Origin: JBGMEA01 sp041447245
Lineage (GTDB): Bacteria; Bacillota; Clostridia; Eubacteriales; Anaerofustaceae
DNA length: 64,000 nt
NCBI GenBank assembly: GCA_041447245.1
Contig: JBGMEA010000027.1
Span: 124,001-188,000, forward strand
Direction of reading: 5' to 3'
In this document: in pieces, positions 52,841-62,333 of the stretch
Numbering within the stretch: the stretch's first letter is position 1
Layout: each line of letters begins with the position of its first letter
The notes under the pieces: generated by a model
The model's database searches: none
The model's input: the letters and a program-made list of their open reading frames with translations, nothing else
What the model was told of the DNA's origin: nothing
Position numbers and translations under genes: made by a program

Positions 52841-53326
52841 TCAGCTGTACAATGCGCCGAGCAGCATCAGCCCGGTTTCGGTACGAAACAGCTTGCGCAT
52901 GGATTCGATTTGCGCACTCTTCAGACCTTCCTCATAAGCATTCACCAAAAAATCAGCTTCGATCAAGATCTGATAATCTATCCCGTCGATCTCTTTATAA
53001 GTATGATGATGCGCAATCAGGTAAGAGACACGATCCATGATTTCGGATGGAATCCCAAGAGTTTTCAATAACGCCTCTGCCTCGGGAGGACCTTCTGTCT
53101 GTTGATAATTCCCTGCCGCCGACTGATATTTGATTTCGCTGTTTTTAATTCCGATATCATGAGTCAATGCTGCGATTTCCAAAATTTCGGCAGTTGCTTC
53201 ATCAATCCTTTCACACATTCCAATATAACGGCAAAGCGCATGTACTTTCGTAAAATGGAACATACGCTTCGGATCGTTTCGGTAATAATTAATCATTGCG
53301 CTGTTGACAGCCAATACTCTATCCAT
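52841..53326 (-). CDS. HD-domain phosphohydrolase
   Basis: A 161-residue HD protein: His in HFTKVHALC, HD in LTHDIGIKNS, HHH in LIAHHHTYK and Asp in LIEADFLVN, which complete the metal site. It is short and has no partner domain. Families of this type cleave phosphate from nucleotides; the substrate is unknown. The ATG lies 13 bases after the phosphatase stop, with AGGAG upstream. Confidence 0.85.
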   Translation of the reverse strand: MDRVLAVNSAMINYYRNDPKRMFHFTKVHALCRYIGMCERIDEATAEILEIAALTHDIGIKNSEIKYQSAAGNYQQTEGPPEAEALLKTLGIPSEIMDRVSYLIAHHHTYKEIDGIDYQILIEADFLVNAYEEGLKSAQIESMRKLFRTETGLMLLGALYS

Positions 53327-53339
53327 TTCAATCTCACTC

Positions 53340-54077
53340 CTACTCGGTAAATTTTTCTCCGAGAGCTTCGATCTCCTTCGCCGTCATGCCGATTTTCCCC
53401 ATATAAGATGCGGCATCCCGATATTCGGACTCCAAAAAACGTAAAGTGCGCTCCATCTGTTCGGGCTTTGACTCAAACAAATAATCCGGAAGCAAAACCC
53501 CGAATTGATTCAACACTTCCTGCTGAACCTCTTTTATTTGCGTATTGTAGCGTTCGCTTGCACTGTAATCTTCGATAATCGTGTCGCGATCCACCCCTGC
53601 AAGATTCAGTAAAAGCATCGCCATCACCCCGGTTCGATCTTTTCCGGCTGTGCAATTAAACAGTGCACATTGTTTTTCTTCCTTAAGGCGAATCAATGCT
53701 TGTTTAATCAAAACCGCACTGTTTTTGAGCAGTCCGATATACATCTCCGACATAGATGCCGGGTAACGTCCGTTCAGATTATCCGAATGAATGTTATCAA
53801 TCAAAGGGACATTCGCGTAACGGATATCGTCATAACTCAGCAAACCGCACGGACTTTCCTGCACTTCCACTGCGGAGCGCAGATCCACCACGGTACGGAC
53901 ACCGTAACGATACAAAAAATTCTTGTCCTGATCCGTGAGCTCATCCAGCTTTGCTGCACGCACAAAGACATTTTGCTTTGTTCTGCCGCCTCCTGCGGTT
54001 CGATATCCGCCCAAATCGCGTACATTCTGCGCACCGCGGAGAGGCAGACAAACAATTTCTTTTTCGAATTCACTCAT
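53340..54077 (-). CDS. tyrosine-phosphatase family protein (DSP/Tyr_phosphatase_3)
   Basis: With the ATG chosen it has 245 residues. NVRDLGGYRT near the start and the phosphate loop CTAGKDRTG (C-x4-K-x-R-T-G) are diagnostic of bacterial Tyr/phosphoinositide-type phosphatases. It has no signal peptide, so it acts in the cytoplasm. GAGG lies seven bases before this ATG, right after the ClC stop; an ATG 34 codons earlier would overlap the ClC gene by about 95 bases. Confidence 0.88.
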   Translation of the reverse strand: MSEFEKEIVCLPLRGAQNVRDLGGYRTAGGGRTKQNVFVRAAKLDELTDQDKNFLYRYGVRTVVDLRSAVEVQESPCGLLSYDDIRYANVPLIDNIHSDNLNGRYPASMSEMYIGLLKNSAVLIKQALIRLKEEKQCALFNCTAGKDRTGVMAMLLLNLAGVDRDTIIEDYSASERYNTQIKEVQQEVLNQFGVLLPDYLFESKPEQMERTLRFLESEYRDAASYMGKIGMTAKEIEALGEKFTE

Positions 54078-54084
54078 GGCATCC

Positions 54085-55647
54085 TCAACCTTTCGATAAA
54101 TCTGCTTCGCAGATTCCTCTGATAAATTCATGATATTTTGCCAACCGTTCCTCCATAACCAGCGCTTCGAGCGTGTCACCCTCCATGATTTTCACATGCC
54201 CGCGTGGAAGTATCTCTTTCGTCCCCCGTTTCAGCGAAATCAACAATACATCTTCCGGCCAGTCAATTTCGTAAATACGCTTGTTGGCGATCGGAGAATT
54301 CGCTTCCACAATATTCTGCACGATAATTTTGTCATCGGTCATACACGTCGTTTCTCCCGGAACACGGCTGACAATCCGGTCGAGCAATCCTTCATAGACG
54401 GGTGTGGATCGAAGCAATTCGGCGGTAATGTATGAGACAATTGCCACAGTTGCGATTGCGAGCAGATGATTGAACGATCCTGTCATTTCGGTAATCAATA
54501 TGATGCCCGTAATGGGTGCCCGCACAATTGCGGCAAAATAACCTGCCATTGCTATAATCATAAAGTTTACGAAATACTGTGGATCGATTCCGAATTGAGC
54601 AATCATGATATGTCCGTACGCCGCACCCACATAAGCGCCGATCACCAGCAAAGGGAAAAAGATTCCTCCGGGGGCTCCGGAACTGAAGCTGATGATCGAA
54701 AACAGAAATTTTGCCGCCAAAAGCAACAAAATCCATTTCAAGGCAGCATTTCCGTCCAACACCAAATTAATCATATCGTGTCCGCTTCCGACCACCTGCG
54801 GCAGGAAATACCCCAGCACACCGGCCAGAAGGAAAACAGGGATCAAACGGTATTTCGTGTTTTGGACTTTAGCAAACCGATCTTTGATCCAAAACAGCGT
54901 TTTGTTATAACCCACTCCCAACAATCCGACAAGAACCCCAAAAATAATAATCATCCAATAATATTTCAGCGGAATCGAATTCTCTATAGTGAAATGAAAA
55001 ACCGGATCCAAACCGAAGATATACTTGGATAAAAAATCGGCAACAATGCTTGCAATCATCACAGGTGCCAACACGTACGCAGAAAAGTTTTTATGCACTT
55101 CTTCCAATGCGAACATAATTCCGGCAAGAGGAGCGTTGAACGCCGCGGCAAGCCCCGCACTTGCCCCGCATGTCATCAGATATTTCTCTTCCGATCGATT
55201 CCTGTGCAATTTGAAGGACAGAGCTTTGCCGCTCATCGCTCCCATCTGAATGGACGGGCCTTCCCTCCCGAGAGAAAGTCCCGCAAAAAGACAAAGAACT
55301 CCGCCTGCAAATTTCGCGGAGAGAGTCTTCAGCCAGTTCGATTTCAAATATCCGGAAATTTCAGCCTCTACCTGAGGAATGCCGCTTCCTGAAATCATCG
55401 GTTCCCATTTCAGCAGGTAATTGACAATCATACTGAGAGCCATCAATATCGCAAACCAGAGCACGACATAACCGATGCCCGATGATGCCAAATTGCGAAT
55501 CCATTCGGAGTAACGCTCTGCCCGATCGATTGCCAAACGATATAATATCGTAATCGCGCCGGAAAGAACCCCGACGATTGTTCCGTCCAGTATCAGGAGA
55601 TATTTGTATTTTTGTTTTCTGTTGATTATTTCTTTTGCATGGTTCAA
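54085..55647 (-). CDS. ClC family chloride channel/antiporter with TrkA-C domain
   Basis: A 520-residue protein with about ten or eleven TM helices. ISGSGIPQ, LGREGPSIQMGA (gating Glu) and GGIFFPLLVIGA are the ion-pathway motifs. GSGIPQ has Gln for the usual Glu of GSGIPE. The C-terminal 75 residues form a TrkA-C-like regulatory domain. It is probably a Cl-/H+ exchanger. The start is a TTG, with no strong Shine-Dalgarno; the upstream acetyltransferase ends nine bases earlier. Confidence 0.9.
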   Translation of the reverse strand: MNHAKEIINRKQKYKYLLILDGTIVGVLSGAITILYRLAIDRAERYSEWIRNLASSGIGYVVLWFAILMALSMIVNYLLKWEPMISGSGIPQVEAEISGYLKSNWLKTLSAKFAGGVLCLFAGLSLGREGPSIQMGAMSGKALSFKLHRNRSEEKYLMTCGASAGLAAAFNAPLAGIMFALEEVHKNFSAYVLAPVMIASIVADFLSKYIFGLDPVFHFTIENSIPLKYYWMIIIFGVLVGLLGVGYNKTLFWIKDRFAKVQNTKYRLIPVFLLAGVLGYFLPQVVGSGHDMINLVLDGNAALKWILLLLAAKFLFSIISFSSGAPGGIFFPLLVIGAYVGAAYGHIMIAQFGIDPQYFVNFMIIAMAGYFAAIVRAPITGIILITEMTGSFNHLLAIATVAIVSYITAELLRSTPVYEGLLDRIVSRVPGETTCMTDDKIIVQNIVEANSPIANKRIYEIDWPEDVLLISLKRGTKEILPRGHVKIMEGDTLEALVMEERLAKYHEFIRGICEADLSKG

Positions 55648-55656
55648 TTTATGTAC

Positions 55657-56526
55657 TCAGACCCTGTTCTCTATTTGATAACTAGAATAATCGAATTCCG
55701 TTATAATGTCAAATCCGCATTTCTGATACAACCCGTATGCATTCGGTTTTTTGCTGTCTGCCTCAATACGGATATGAACTTCGTCTTTCATACGAATCAG
55801 TTCCTGCATCAGGAGGTTCATCATCTGTTTACCGATTCCCCGTCCCTGATAATCCGATGCGACCCCTACTCCGTAGATATATAAATCAGATCCTTCTTTG
55901 TTGGTGCTCATCGTGCCGATCGGGCGATCCCCGTCATATGCCAAATAAACATCAATATGTTCAGATTTCAGCGAATTGTCCGTAATAGCCTCAGCCGTTT
56001 CTTTCGGCTCCTCAAACGCATCTTCCGACAATCTGCTGACAATGTCCCGATCGGCCGGACCCGCCTTGCGGATTTTCAACTCGGTCGGCAACGGTTCCAC
56101 GCTGTCGCCATGAAACTCCATCAGATATTCCGAATGATCTTTCTGCGCATGATATTTTTCCAGCACAAAACCACAGTCTTTTCCCTGCGGCTGCGAAACA
56201 AACAATATCTTCTCGAATCCGTATCGTTTCAATTCCGCACAGGCTTTTTCAAACATTTTTGTGAATATTCCGATATTGCGAAATTCCGGAAGCACATATG
56301 CTGTAATTTCCGCTTCCGCCTTTGTCGGAATAAACATATTGAGAAATCCGACCAGCTCCCCTTTTTTTCGTATGCAATAATAGCATTTGATCCGGGTATC
56401 GCAATTAAGCTGATTCGAAAAAAACACTTCACCGGACAACTGCTCGTATTCATTGCAGATATTCACCAGATCTCTGACCTCGGAAATCTGCTCTTCGGTC
56501 AGCCTCAAATGACTTGTCAGCCTCAT
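55657..56526 (-). CDS. tandem GNAT acetyltransferase
   Basis: A 289-residue protein with two GNAT halves. The C-terminal one is intact (GVASDYQGRGIGKQMMNLLM; AYGLYQKCGF). The N-terminal one has LPEFRNIGIFTKMFEKA, where the acetyl-CoA loop is weakened, and may be structural. Double-GNAT proteins of this kind act on antibiotics or small amines; the substrate is unknown. GAGG lies before the ATG. It follows sufB by 21 bases, but shares no obvious function with it. Confidence 0.87.
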   Translation of the reverse strand: MRLTSHLRLTEEQISEVRDLVNICNEYEQLSGEVFFSNQLNCDTRIKCYYCIRKKGELVGFLNMFIPTKAEAEITAYVLPEFRNIGIFTKMFEKACAELKRYGFEKILFVSQPQGKDCGFVLEKYHAQKDHSEYLMEFHGDSVEPLPTELKIRKAGPADRDIVSRLSEDAFEEPKETAEAITDNSLKSEHIDVYLAYDGDRPIGTMSTNKEGSDLYIYGVGVASDYQGRGIGKQMMNLLMQELIRMKDEVHIRIEADSKKPNAYGLYQKCGFDIITEFDYSSYQIENRV

Positions 56527-56547
56527 TCATTTTCCTCTGAATTTTAG

Positions 56548-57465
56548 TTATTTCAAAAATCCCTGCACGATGATTTCTTCCGCTTCCGCTTCGCTCATCC
56601 CCATTGTCTGCAGTTTAATCAGCTGATCATTGTTGATTCGTCCGATTGCCGCTTCATGAACGATCTGCGCGTCGGCATGGTTTGCCGTAATTTCCGGAAT
56701 GGATGCGATTTTTGCCTGATCCATAATAATGGAATCACACTGCACATGTGCCCTGCATGCATTGTTTCCGATTGCCCTGGGATGAAATACCTGCTCGGAT
56801 GTTTCTTTCGCAACAGATCTGGAAATAATCTGTACCACAGAGTCTTCCCCGTCGAGATAAATATCCATATTCGATTTCGCAGTTTGATTTCCGTGCGTCA
56901 TGAGTTTCTCCACCATAACCATTTTGGCGTTCTTGCCGAGATGCGCACTTGTTTCACGCACAGTGGAGTCCACTCCTTTTATCTGAACCATTTCCATTTC
57001 GCAATACGAATCCTCTTCCATCGTTACGATGGTTGTCGGATTAAGGATGCGCTCCCCTTTCCCATCCCCTTCTCCATAGTGTTTTTCGACATAGCGAAGT
57101 CTTGCCCCTTTTCCGATATGGAAATTATGGATTCCGTCGTGTTCGCTGTTGCCGCTGCCGTCATTATGAATCCCGCATCCCGCCACGATCACAACATCCG
57201 CTCCTTCCCCCACATAGAAATCATTGTAGACCAAGTCCGTAATTCCGCTTTCCGTCACAAGCACAGGTATATGCACACTTTCATTCTTCGTAAACGGCTT
57301 GATCGTAATATCAATACCGGGTTTATCCGTTTTGGTGGTTATGATGATATTTTCCGTCGACTGCCTGCCGGCGCCTTCTCCGTTGCGTCTGATGTTATAC
57401 GCACCAGTCGGTGTTCCGTGCAGATCGGCGATCGATTCTAACAAATTCTGTTCAATCAGATTCAT
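56548..57465 (-). CDS. sufB: SufB/SufD-family Fe-S scaffold (minimal SUF)
   Basis: A 305-residue SufB/SufD protein, short against the usual 420-480. It keeps the beta-helix core and the C-terminal helices with HADAQIVHEAAIGRI. With sufC next to it, and no sufD, sufS or sufU, it matches the two-gene SUF (SMS) system of Clostridia and archaea. The ATG overlaps the sufC stop (ATGA). Confidence 0.9.
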   Translation of the reverse strand: MNLIEQNLLESIADLHGTPTGAYNIRRNGEGAGRQSTENIIITTKTDKPGIDITIKPFTKNESVHIPVLVTESGITDLVYNDFYVGEGADVVIVAGCGIHNDGSGNSEHDGIHNFHIGKGARLRYVEKHYGEGDGKGERILNPTTIVTMEEDSYCEMEMVQIKGVDSTVRETSAHLGKNAKMVMVEKLMTHGNQTAKSNMDIYLDGEDSVVQIISRSVAKETSEQVFHPRAIGNNACRAHVQCDSIIMDQAKIASIPEITANHADAQIVHEAAIGRINNDQLIKLQTMGMSEAEAEEIIVQGFLK

Positions 57466-58199
57466 GCGGTTGCTCCTCCGTCTTTCATGTATATGCAGTC
57501 ATCCGCAAATTCACCCATCAGCTGAGGCAGCACTTCCTCTTTCGTGCCCTGACTGCGGATTTTTCCGTTGGCAATCACAATAATCTCATCTGCCAGCTGC
57601 ATGATACGTTCCTGATGTGAAATAATAATCACGCTCTCGTGGATATTGCTGCTCATCAGCTTAAAGTTGTTGACGAGCATCGTGAAACTCCAAAGGTCGA
57701 TTCCCGCTTCCGGTTCGTCATAAATTGCCAGTTTGAGTTTTCTGGCCATCAATGTTGCAATTTCAATCCGTTTGACTTCTCCGCCGGAGAGGGACGAGTC
57801 CACTTCTCTGTCCAGATAATCTTTGGAGCAAAGTCCCACTTTTGTCAGATAATCGCAGCATCGGTCTTCCTGCAACGCTTCGCCGTGAGCCAACTCCAGC
57901 AATTTTCGCACAGTCAGCCCTTTAAATCGGGGCGGCTGCTGAAATGCATAGCCGATTCCGAGCTTTGCACGTTCGGTAATGTTCATATTTGTAATATCGG
58001 TTCCGTTGAAAAATATCTGACCCGACGTCGGTTTTTCGATTCCCATAATCAACCTTGCGGTTGTTGATTTCCCGCCGCCGTTCGGTCCCGTAATCACAAG
58101 AAATTTCCCGTCTTCGGCTGTAAAGCTCAGATCATCAATGATTTTCTGGCGGGTTCCGTTATCATCCACTTCAAAATTTATATGTTTCAGTTCCAGCAT
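57462..58199 (-). CDS. sufC: Fe-S assembly ATPase SufC
   Basis: A 245-residue ABC ATPase with Walker A GPNGGGKST, signature LSGGEVKR, and Walker B LAIYDEPEAGID. It drives conformational change of the SufB scaffold. AGGAG lies seven bases before the ATG, and no upstream gene is close, so it starts the operon. Confidence 0.95.
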   Translation of the reverse strand: MLELKHINFEVDDNGTRQKIIDDLSFTAEDGKFLVITGPNGGGKSTTARLIMGIEKPTSGQIFFNGTDITNMNITERAKLGIGYAFQQPPRFKGLTVRKLLELAHGEALQEDRCCDYLTKVGLCSKDYLDREVDSSLSGGEVKRIEIATLMARKLKLAIYDEPEAGIDLWSFTMLVNNFKLMSSNIHESVIIISHQERIMQLADEIIVIANGKIRSQGTKEEVLPQLMGEFADDCIYMKDGGATA

Positions 58200-58292
58200 A
58201 GTGTTCTCCTAATATTCATTCTAATCTGAATTATAAACCGAACTGATTTGTTTGGCAACCCTTTCGGCATCCTTCCGCATCGTTACACAAAA

Positions 58293-58324
58293 AACAGACC
58301 GTTATTTTATATTGTCGGTCTGTT
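58293..58324 (-). terminator. terminator overlapping the mutY 3' end
   Basis: AACAGACCG pairs with CGGTCTGTT on the reverse strand, then TTTTT. The upstream arm is inside the last mutY codons and the loop includes the stop. Confidence 0.8.
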
Positions 58325-59414
58325 CATTCAGATATTGTTTGATGATTTTATTGTATACCGAAAATGCATTTGGAATCGGAAAAGTCTTCTCCAATCCTTC
58401 CGCGTCCGTCCAGACAAGCGAATCGGAATCAAATACATCATAAAATTTCGTTATCTCTATCAGATACCCCTTCATATGCCATTCCACGTGTGTGAAGATA
58501 TGCTTGGCAGGCTGTAACGGAGTAATGTGATCGAATTGCACTTGCTTCGATTCCAGCAGTTTTCCGACCTGTTTTTCCTCCAAGCTGCCTTCCGTCATCG
58601 GGAATCCCCACAGTCCTTCCAATAATCCTTTCCCAAGGCGCTTCGCGATTGCGGTTCGGTTGTCGCACACAAACAGCAGGATGGTATATTCTTCGATTCT
58701 CCGTTTCTTTTTCTCGGGTTTTACGGGAATTTCCTCTATCAGATTTCTTCGCTTTGCTTCGCACAATTCCGCCAACGGACATTTTTCGCAAAGAGGCATC
58801 CCGTTCGGAACGCATACCGTTGCGCCCAACTCCATCATTGCCTGGTTAAAATCACCCGCCCGGGTATCCGGCATCACCTGTTCCAGCATGAAACGGAACT
58901 CTTTTTTCACTTTGGCTTTGGAGATATCTTCTCTGCTGGCCATCAGTCTGCTGACCACACGCAGCACATTTCCGTCCACCACCGCATATTTTTTATTGTA
59001 TGCAATCGAGGCGATCGCCGCTGCTGTGTACTCTCCTATCCCCGGTAATGCGATCAACTCTTCATATTGATCGGGAATCTGCCCTGCGAAATCCGATACC
59101 ACACGCTGTGCAGCCGAATGCAGATTTTTTGCTCTGCTGTAATAACCTAACCCTTCCCAAAGCTTATAAACCGTTTGCAAATCAGCATTTGCAAGCGCAG
59201 CAGGATCGGGAAATGTCTGCATGAATCGTTCGAAGTAAGGCTTCACAGCTTCGACCCTCGTTTGCTGCAGCATGATTTCCGACACCCAAACCCGATACGG
59301 CGTCGGCTCGCTTCGCCAAGACAGGATGCGCGCATTGTGGTCGTACCAGTTTAATAGCGGAATCGGAATCAGGTTGGTTGGATTATCTGACTGATTGTTC
59401 TTATTTTGTTTCAT
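58302..59414 (-). CDS. mutY: A/G-specific adenine glycosylase
   Basis: A 370-residue MutY. The helix-hairpin-helix LIALPGIGEYTAAAIASIAY and the catalytic Asp region VVDGNVLRVVSR are present, as is the 4Fe-4S motif C-x6-C-x2-C-x5-C (CVPNGMPLCEKCPLAELC). The C-terminal NUDIX-like domain is also present. It removes A opposite 8-oxoG. GGAG lies before the ATG. Confidence 0.96.
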   Translation of the reverse strand: MKQNKNNQSDNPTNLIPIPLLNWYDHNARILSWRSEPTPYRVWVSEIMLQQTRVEAVKPYFERFMQTFPDPAALANADLQTVYKLWEGLGYYSRAKNLHSAAQRVVSDFAGQIPDQYEELIALPGIGEYTAAAIASIAYNKKYAVVDGNVLRVVSRLMASREDISKAKVKKEFRFMLEQVMPDTRAGDFNQAMMELGATVCVPNGMPLCEKCPLAELCEAKRRNLIEEIPVKPEKKKRRIEEYTILLFVCDNRTAIAKRLGKGLLEGLWGFPMTEGSLEEKQVGKLLESKQVQFDHITPLQPAKHIFTHVEWHMKGYLIEITKFYDVFDSDSLVWTDAEGLEKTFPIPNAFSVYNKIIKQYLNEQTDNIK

Positions 59415-59527
59415 AACACTCCAGAGTATGGGGCTGAGTTATATTTGTCATTAAAAATTTGTATAAGTTTTTTCAAAGGAATGCTCCGCGAAGTCCGCAT
59501 CGAGAAAGGCGAATATCGCCATCATTG

Positions 59528-61075
59528 CTAAATTCTGCTGTCACATAGCTTCAGAACATAGGAGAGATGCTCAATGATATCGGATGCGATCATCCCGTAT
59601 TCCGAACGTGCAGCAGCAGCATGATCTCCCGCCAGACCGTGGATGTACGCTCCTGTTGCAGAGGCATCGAATGGATCGAGCCCTCTCGCCAAAAATGCTC
59701 CGATCACACCGGAAAGCACATCTCCGCTGCCTGCGGTTGCCATCCCGGGGTTGCCGGTGGTATTCAGATACAGATCCGCGTTTGCGGATGCGGTAACGGT
59801 ATTCGAGCCCTTCAGCACTACGGTGCTGCGATACTTGCGCGCAAAGCTCCCCGCCGCTTCGATGCGATCCGAATGAATTGTTTCTTTCGTACTGCCGGAG
59901 AGTCTGCTCATCTCCACTTCATGCGGAGTCAATACGATTTTTCCTTTTGTATTGAGAAGTATGGACGGATCGGCAGCCAGTATATTTAAGCCATCCGCAT
60001 CGATCACCATCGGGATCTCACAGTTTCGGATAATTCCGTACAACAGTTCTTTTGTATTTTCATCCACTGACATTCCGCATCCGATCACCAGAGAATCGAA
60101 GGAGGGAAGCAGTTCCAATATTTCACTTAAGTTGTGTTTTGATAATGTCCCGAACATCGTTTCTTTCATCGGCACACACATCAGCTCCGTTGTTTTTGAA
60201 ACAATCGGAACAAACACGCTCTCCGGAACCAGCAATTTCACGATTCCCGCGCCGCTTCTCAACGCGGCGCTTCCGGCCATCACGGGAGCACCCGACATCG
60301 TTTTGCTGCCCCCGACGATCAGCACTTTCCCACAGCTTCCCTTGTGCTGATCAATGGTATTTTTCGGCAAAATCCGAATGGCATCTTCCTTCGAATAAAC
60401 CCTTATCAGATGCGGCTCTTCCTGCACACATGCATCAGGAATGCCGATATCTTTAAGCACGATTTTCCCGCAGATCGGTGCGGAATGTTTCAGAATATGC
60501 GCAGGTTTTTCGCAGCAGAATGTCACAGTCAGATCAGCATGCACCGCTGCACCCATCACCATTCCGTTGTCGCAATTCAGCCCGCTCGGAATATCCACGG
60601 AAACAACATAAACCCCGCTCTGATTTATAGATTCGATCAAAGAAAGATAAGGTTCCTCCAAATCTTTTTTCAGCCCGGTTCCGAACAACGCGTCAATGAT
60701 GACGCTATTGTCGGCAATCGATTCGCAATCAATGCGAAACTGATCGATCGAAACTGTGCGCCCGCCTTCATTATTGAAATTCTTTTTCATCGTGGCTGCA
60801 TCACTGCGGGAATCCTTCTGCTCGGCAGCAAAATAAACGGCTACATCCAACCCATTCCGATGCATCAGCCAGGCAAGCCCGTATCCGTCTCCACCGTTGT
60901 TTCCTTTCCCGCATAAGATGAAATATGTCTTGTGCTTATAATCCGGCAAATTTTCGCGAATGGCATCAAAGATGCACTGCGATGCGTGCAGCATCAGTTC
61001 ATATCCGGATATTCCGTATTTGTCCGAAGTTCTGCGGTCGATATTCTGCATTTGCTTTGCCGTGAGCGCGATCAT
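59528..61075 (-). CDS. bifunctional NAD(P)H-hydrate epimerase / dehydratase
   Basis: A 515-residue enzyme with N-terminal epimerase (CGKGNNGGDGYGLAWLM) and C-terminal ADP-dependent dehydratase (LTPHEVEMSRLSG, NPGMATAGSGDVLSG) domains. It repairs hydrated NAD(P)H. GGAGGGA lies a few bases before MIALTAKQM; the 53 codons that could be added in frame cross the divergent promoter and are not coding. Confidence 0.95.
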   Translation of the reverse strand: MIALTAKQMQNIDRRTSDKYGISGYELMLHASQCIFDAIRENLPDYKHKTYFILCGKGNNGGDGYGLAWLMHRNGLDVAVYFAAEQKDSRSDAATMKKNFNNEGGRTVSIDQFRIDCESIADNSVIIDALFGTGLKKDLEEPYLSLIESINQSGVYVVSVDIPSGLNCDNGMVMGAAVHADLTVTFCCEKPAHILKHSAPICGKIVLKDIGIPDACVQEEPHLIRVYSKEDAIRILPKNTIDQHKGSCGKVLIVGGSKTMSGAPVMAGSAALRSGAGIVKLLVPESVFVPIVSKTTELMCVPMKETMFGTLSKHNLSEILELLPSFDSLVIGCGMSVDENTKELLYGIIRNCEIPMVIDADGLNILAADPSILLNTKGKIVLTPHEVEMSRLSGSTKETIHSDRIEAAGSFARKYRSTVVLKGSNTVTASANADLYLNTTGNPGMATAGSGDVLSGVIGAFLARGLDPFDASATGAYIHGLAGDHAAAARSEYGMIASDIIEHLSYVLKLCDSRI

Positions 61076-61115
61076 GATTTCCCTCCGAAACGAAAATGTA
61101 GCGTCTGGACTCATT

Positions 61116-61131
61116 ATATCACTTGTGATAT
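61116..61131. promoter_or_regulatory. palindrome in divergent promoter region
   Basis: ATATCACTTGTGATAT is a perfect 16-bp palindrome. Its ends form part of two opposite -10 boxes: TATAAT reading left and TATGAT reading right. -35 boxes are weak on both sides. It may be an operator for both flanking genes or a by-product of overlapping -10 boxes. Confidence 0.5.
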
Positions 61132-61166
61132 GATTTATACAGACATCGAAACGGGACGGTTTTTCA

Positions 61167-62333
61167 ATGAGCGTGGAAGCCTGGCACACAGCCACCAAAC
61201 TGCTGACAAGCAGAATCATCACCGCATGGTACAAGGTACGATATGACTATATCGGCACAGAGAAAAAAATGAAAGCGCCTTATCTGATTCTGGGTAATCA
61301 CACAACCGTATTGGATGCATTTTTCGTCAGTTTTGGGCTGAAGGAATCCATCCGCTACATCACCAGCGATCAGTACTTTCGAAATAAATACGTTGCTTAT
61401 CTTGCAAGCAGAGCCGGCTGCATTCCAAAAGCAAAGTTCGTCAGCGACATTTCCGTCATACGGGAACTGATTCACTGCAAGAATGCGGGTAAATCGGTCG
61501 GGATTTTCCCGGAAGGCTATCGGAATTGGGACGGATTTACAGACAAACTGCTTTCGGGAACAGAAAAACTGGTGAAGCTTCTGAACATTCCCGTTGTCTC
61601 CGTCACATCTCAGGGAGGGTATCTGTCCATGCCCCGTTGGGCAAAACACCGCCGCAAAGGGCCGATCACATTGACCTACAGACTGATTTTGACTCCGGAA
61701 CAAATCGAGAATGCATCAGTCGGACAAATCCGAACCATTCTTGAAAACGAACTGGCACACGACGACAATGAGATGCAACGAACCCATCCGATTCCTTATC
61801 GGGGAAAGCGTCTGGCGGAAGAACTCGAACTGATTCTTTATTGCTGTCCACACTGCGGAGCATTCGAAACAATGGTCTCTGATCATGATCAATTACGCTG
61901 CAATTCCTGCGGGTATACCACTGCGTACAATCGATTCGGCTTCTTCACTCCCGTCGGAGATCATCCGGTTTATTACGATACACCGCACAAATGGCGCGAA
62001 TTTTGCAAACAAAGCATAATAAGATATCTCGCCGATGCGGAAAAAGGATCCGTTCTGTTTTGTCGCGATATTGATTTATATATGGAAAGCGGTACGCGAA
62101 CGAAATTTAAAAAGGCAGACTCGGGAACAGTCTGCCTTTACCATGATCGATTTGACTTTCAAGGTCAACAGCGGGATCTCCGATTTCCGCTCGGAGATCT
62201 GAAAGGATTCACAATGTCGAAACGTAACATGATTGATTTTTATTATCAAGACGTGAAATACCGTTTCGCCCCCGTTTGCGAGCGAACCTCTTCGAGCCTT
62301 TGGGAAAACGCCTATTCTGCGCTGATACACTGA
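61167..62333 (+). CDS. PlsC-like acyltransferase with C-terminal zinc ribbon
   Basis: A 388-residue protein. Residues 35-190 are an acyltransferase domain with NHTTVLDAF (NHx4D) and FPEGYR, as in 1-acyl-glycerol-3-phosphate acyltransferases. After it lies a zinc ribbon, CPHCG-x15-CNSCG, and a further domain of 120 residues that I cannot identify. A role in phospholipid or lipid modification is inferred. The start ATG has only a weak purine-rich site upstream. Confidence 0.8.
   Translation: MSVEAWHTATKLLTSRIITAWYKVRYDYIGTEKKMKAPYLILGNHTTVLDAFFVSFGLKESIRYITSDQYFRNKYVAYLASRAGCIPKAKFVSDISVIRELIHCKNAGKSVGIFPEGYRNWDGFTDKLLSGTEKLVKLLNIPVVSVTSQGGYLSMPRWAKHRRKGPITLTYRLILTPEQIENASVGQIRTILENELAHDDNEMQRTHPIPYRGKRLAEELELILYCCPHCGAFETMVSDHDQLRCNSCGYTTAYNRFGFFTPVGDHPVYYDTPHKWREFCKQSIIRYLADAEKGSVLFCRDIDLYMESGTRTKFKKADSGTVCLYHDRFDFQGQQRDLRFPLGDLKGFTMSKRNMIDFYYQDVKYRFAPVCERTSSSLWENAYSALIH

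Noticed and set aside
62110..62145. Hairpin with AAGGCAGACT and AGTCTGCCTT
   Set aside because: It lies inside the acyltransferase coding region and has no T-tract, so it is not treated as a terminator.
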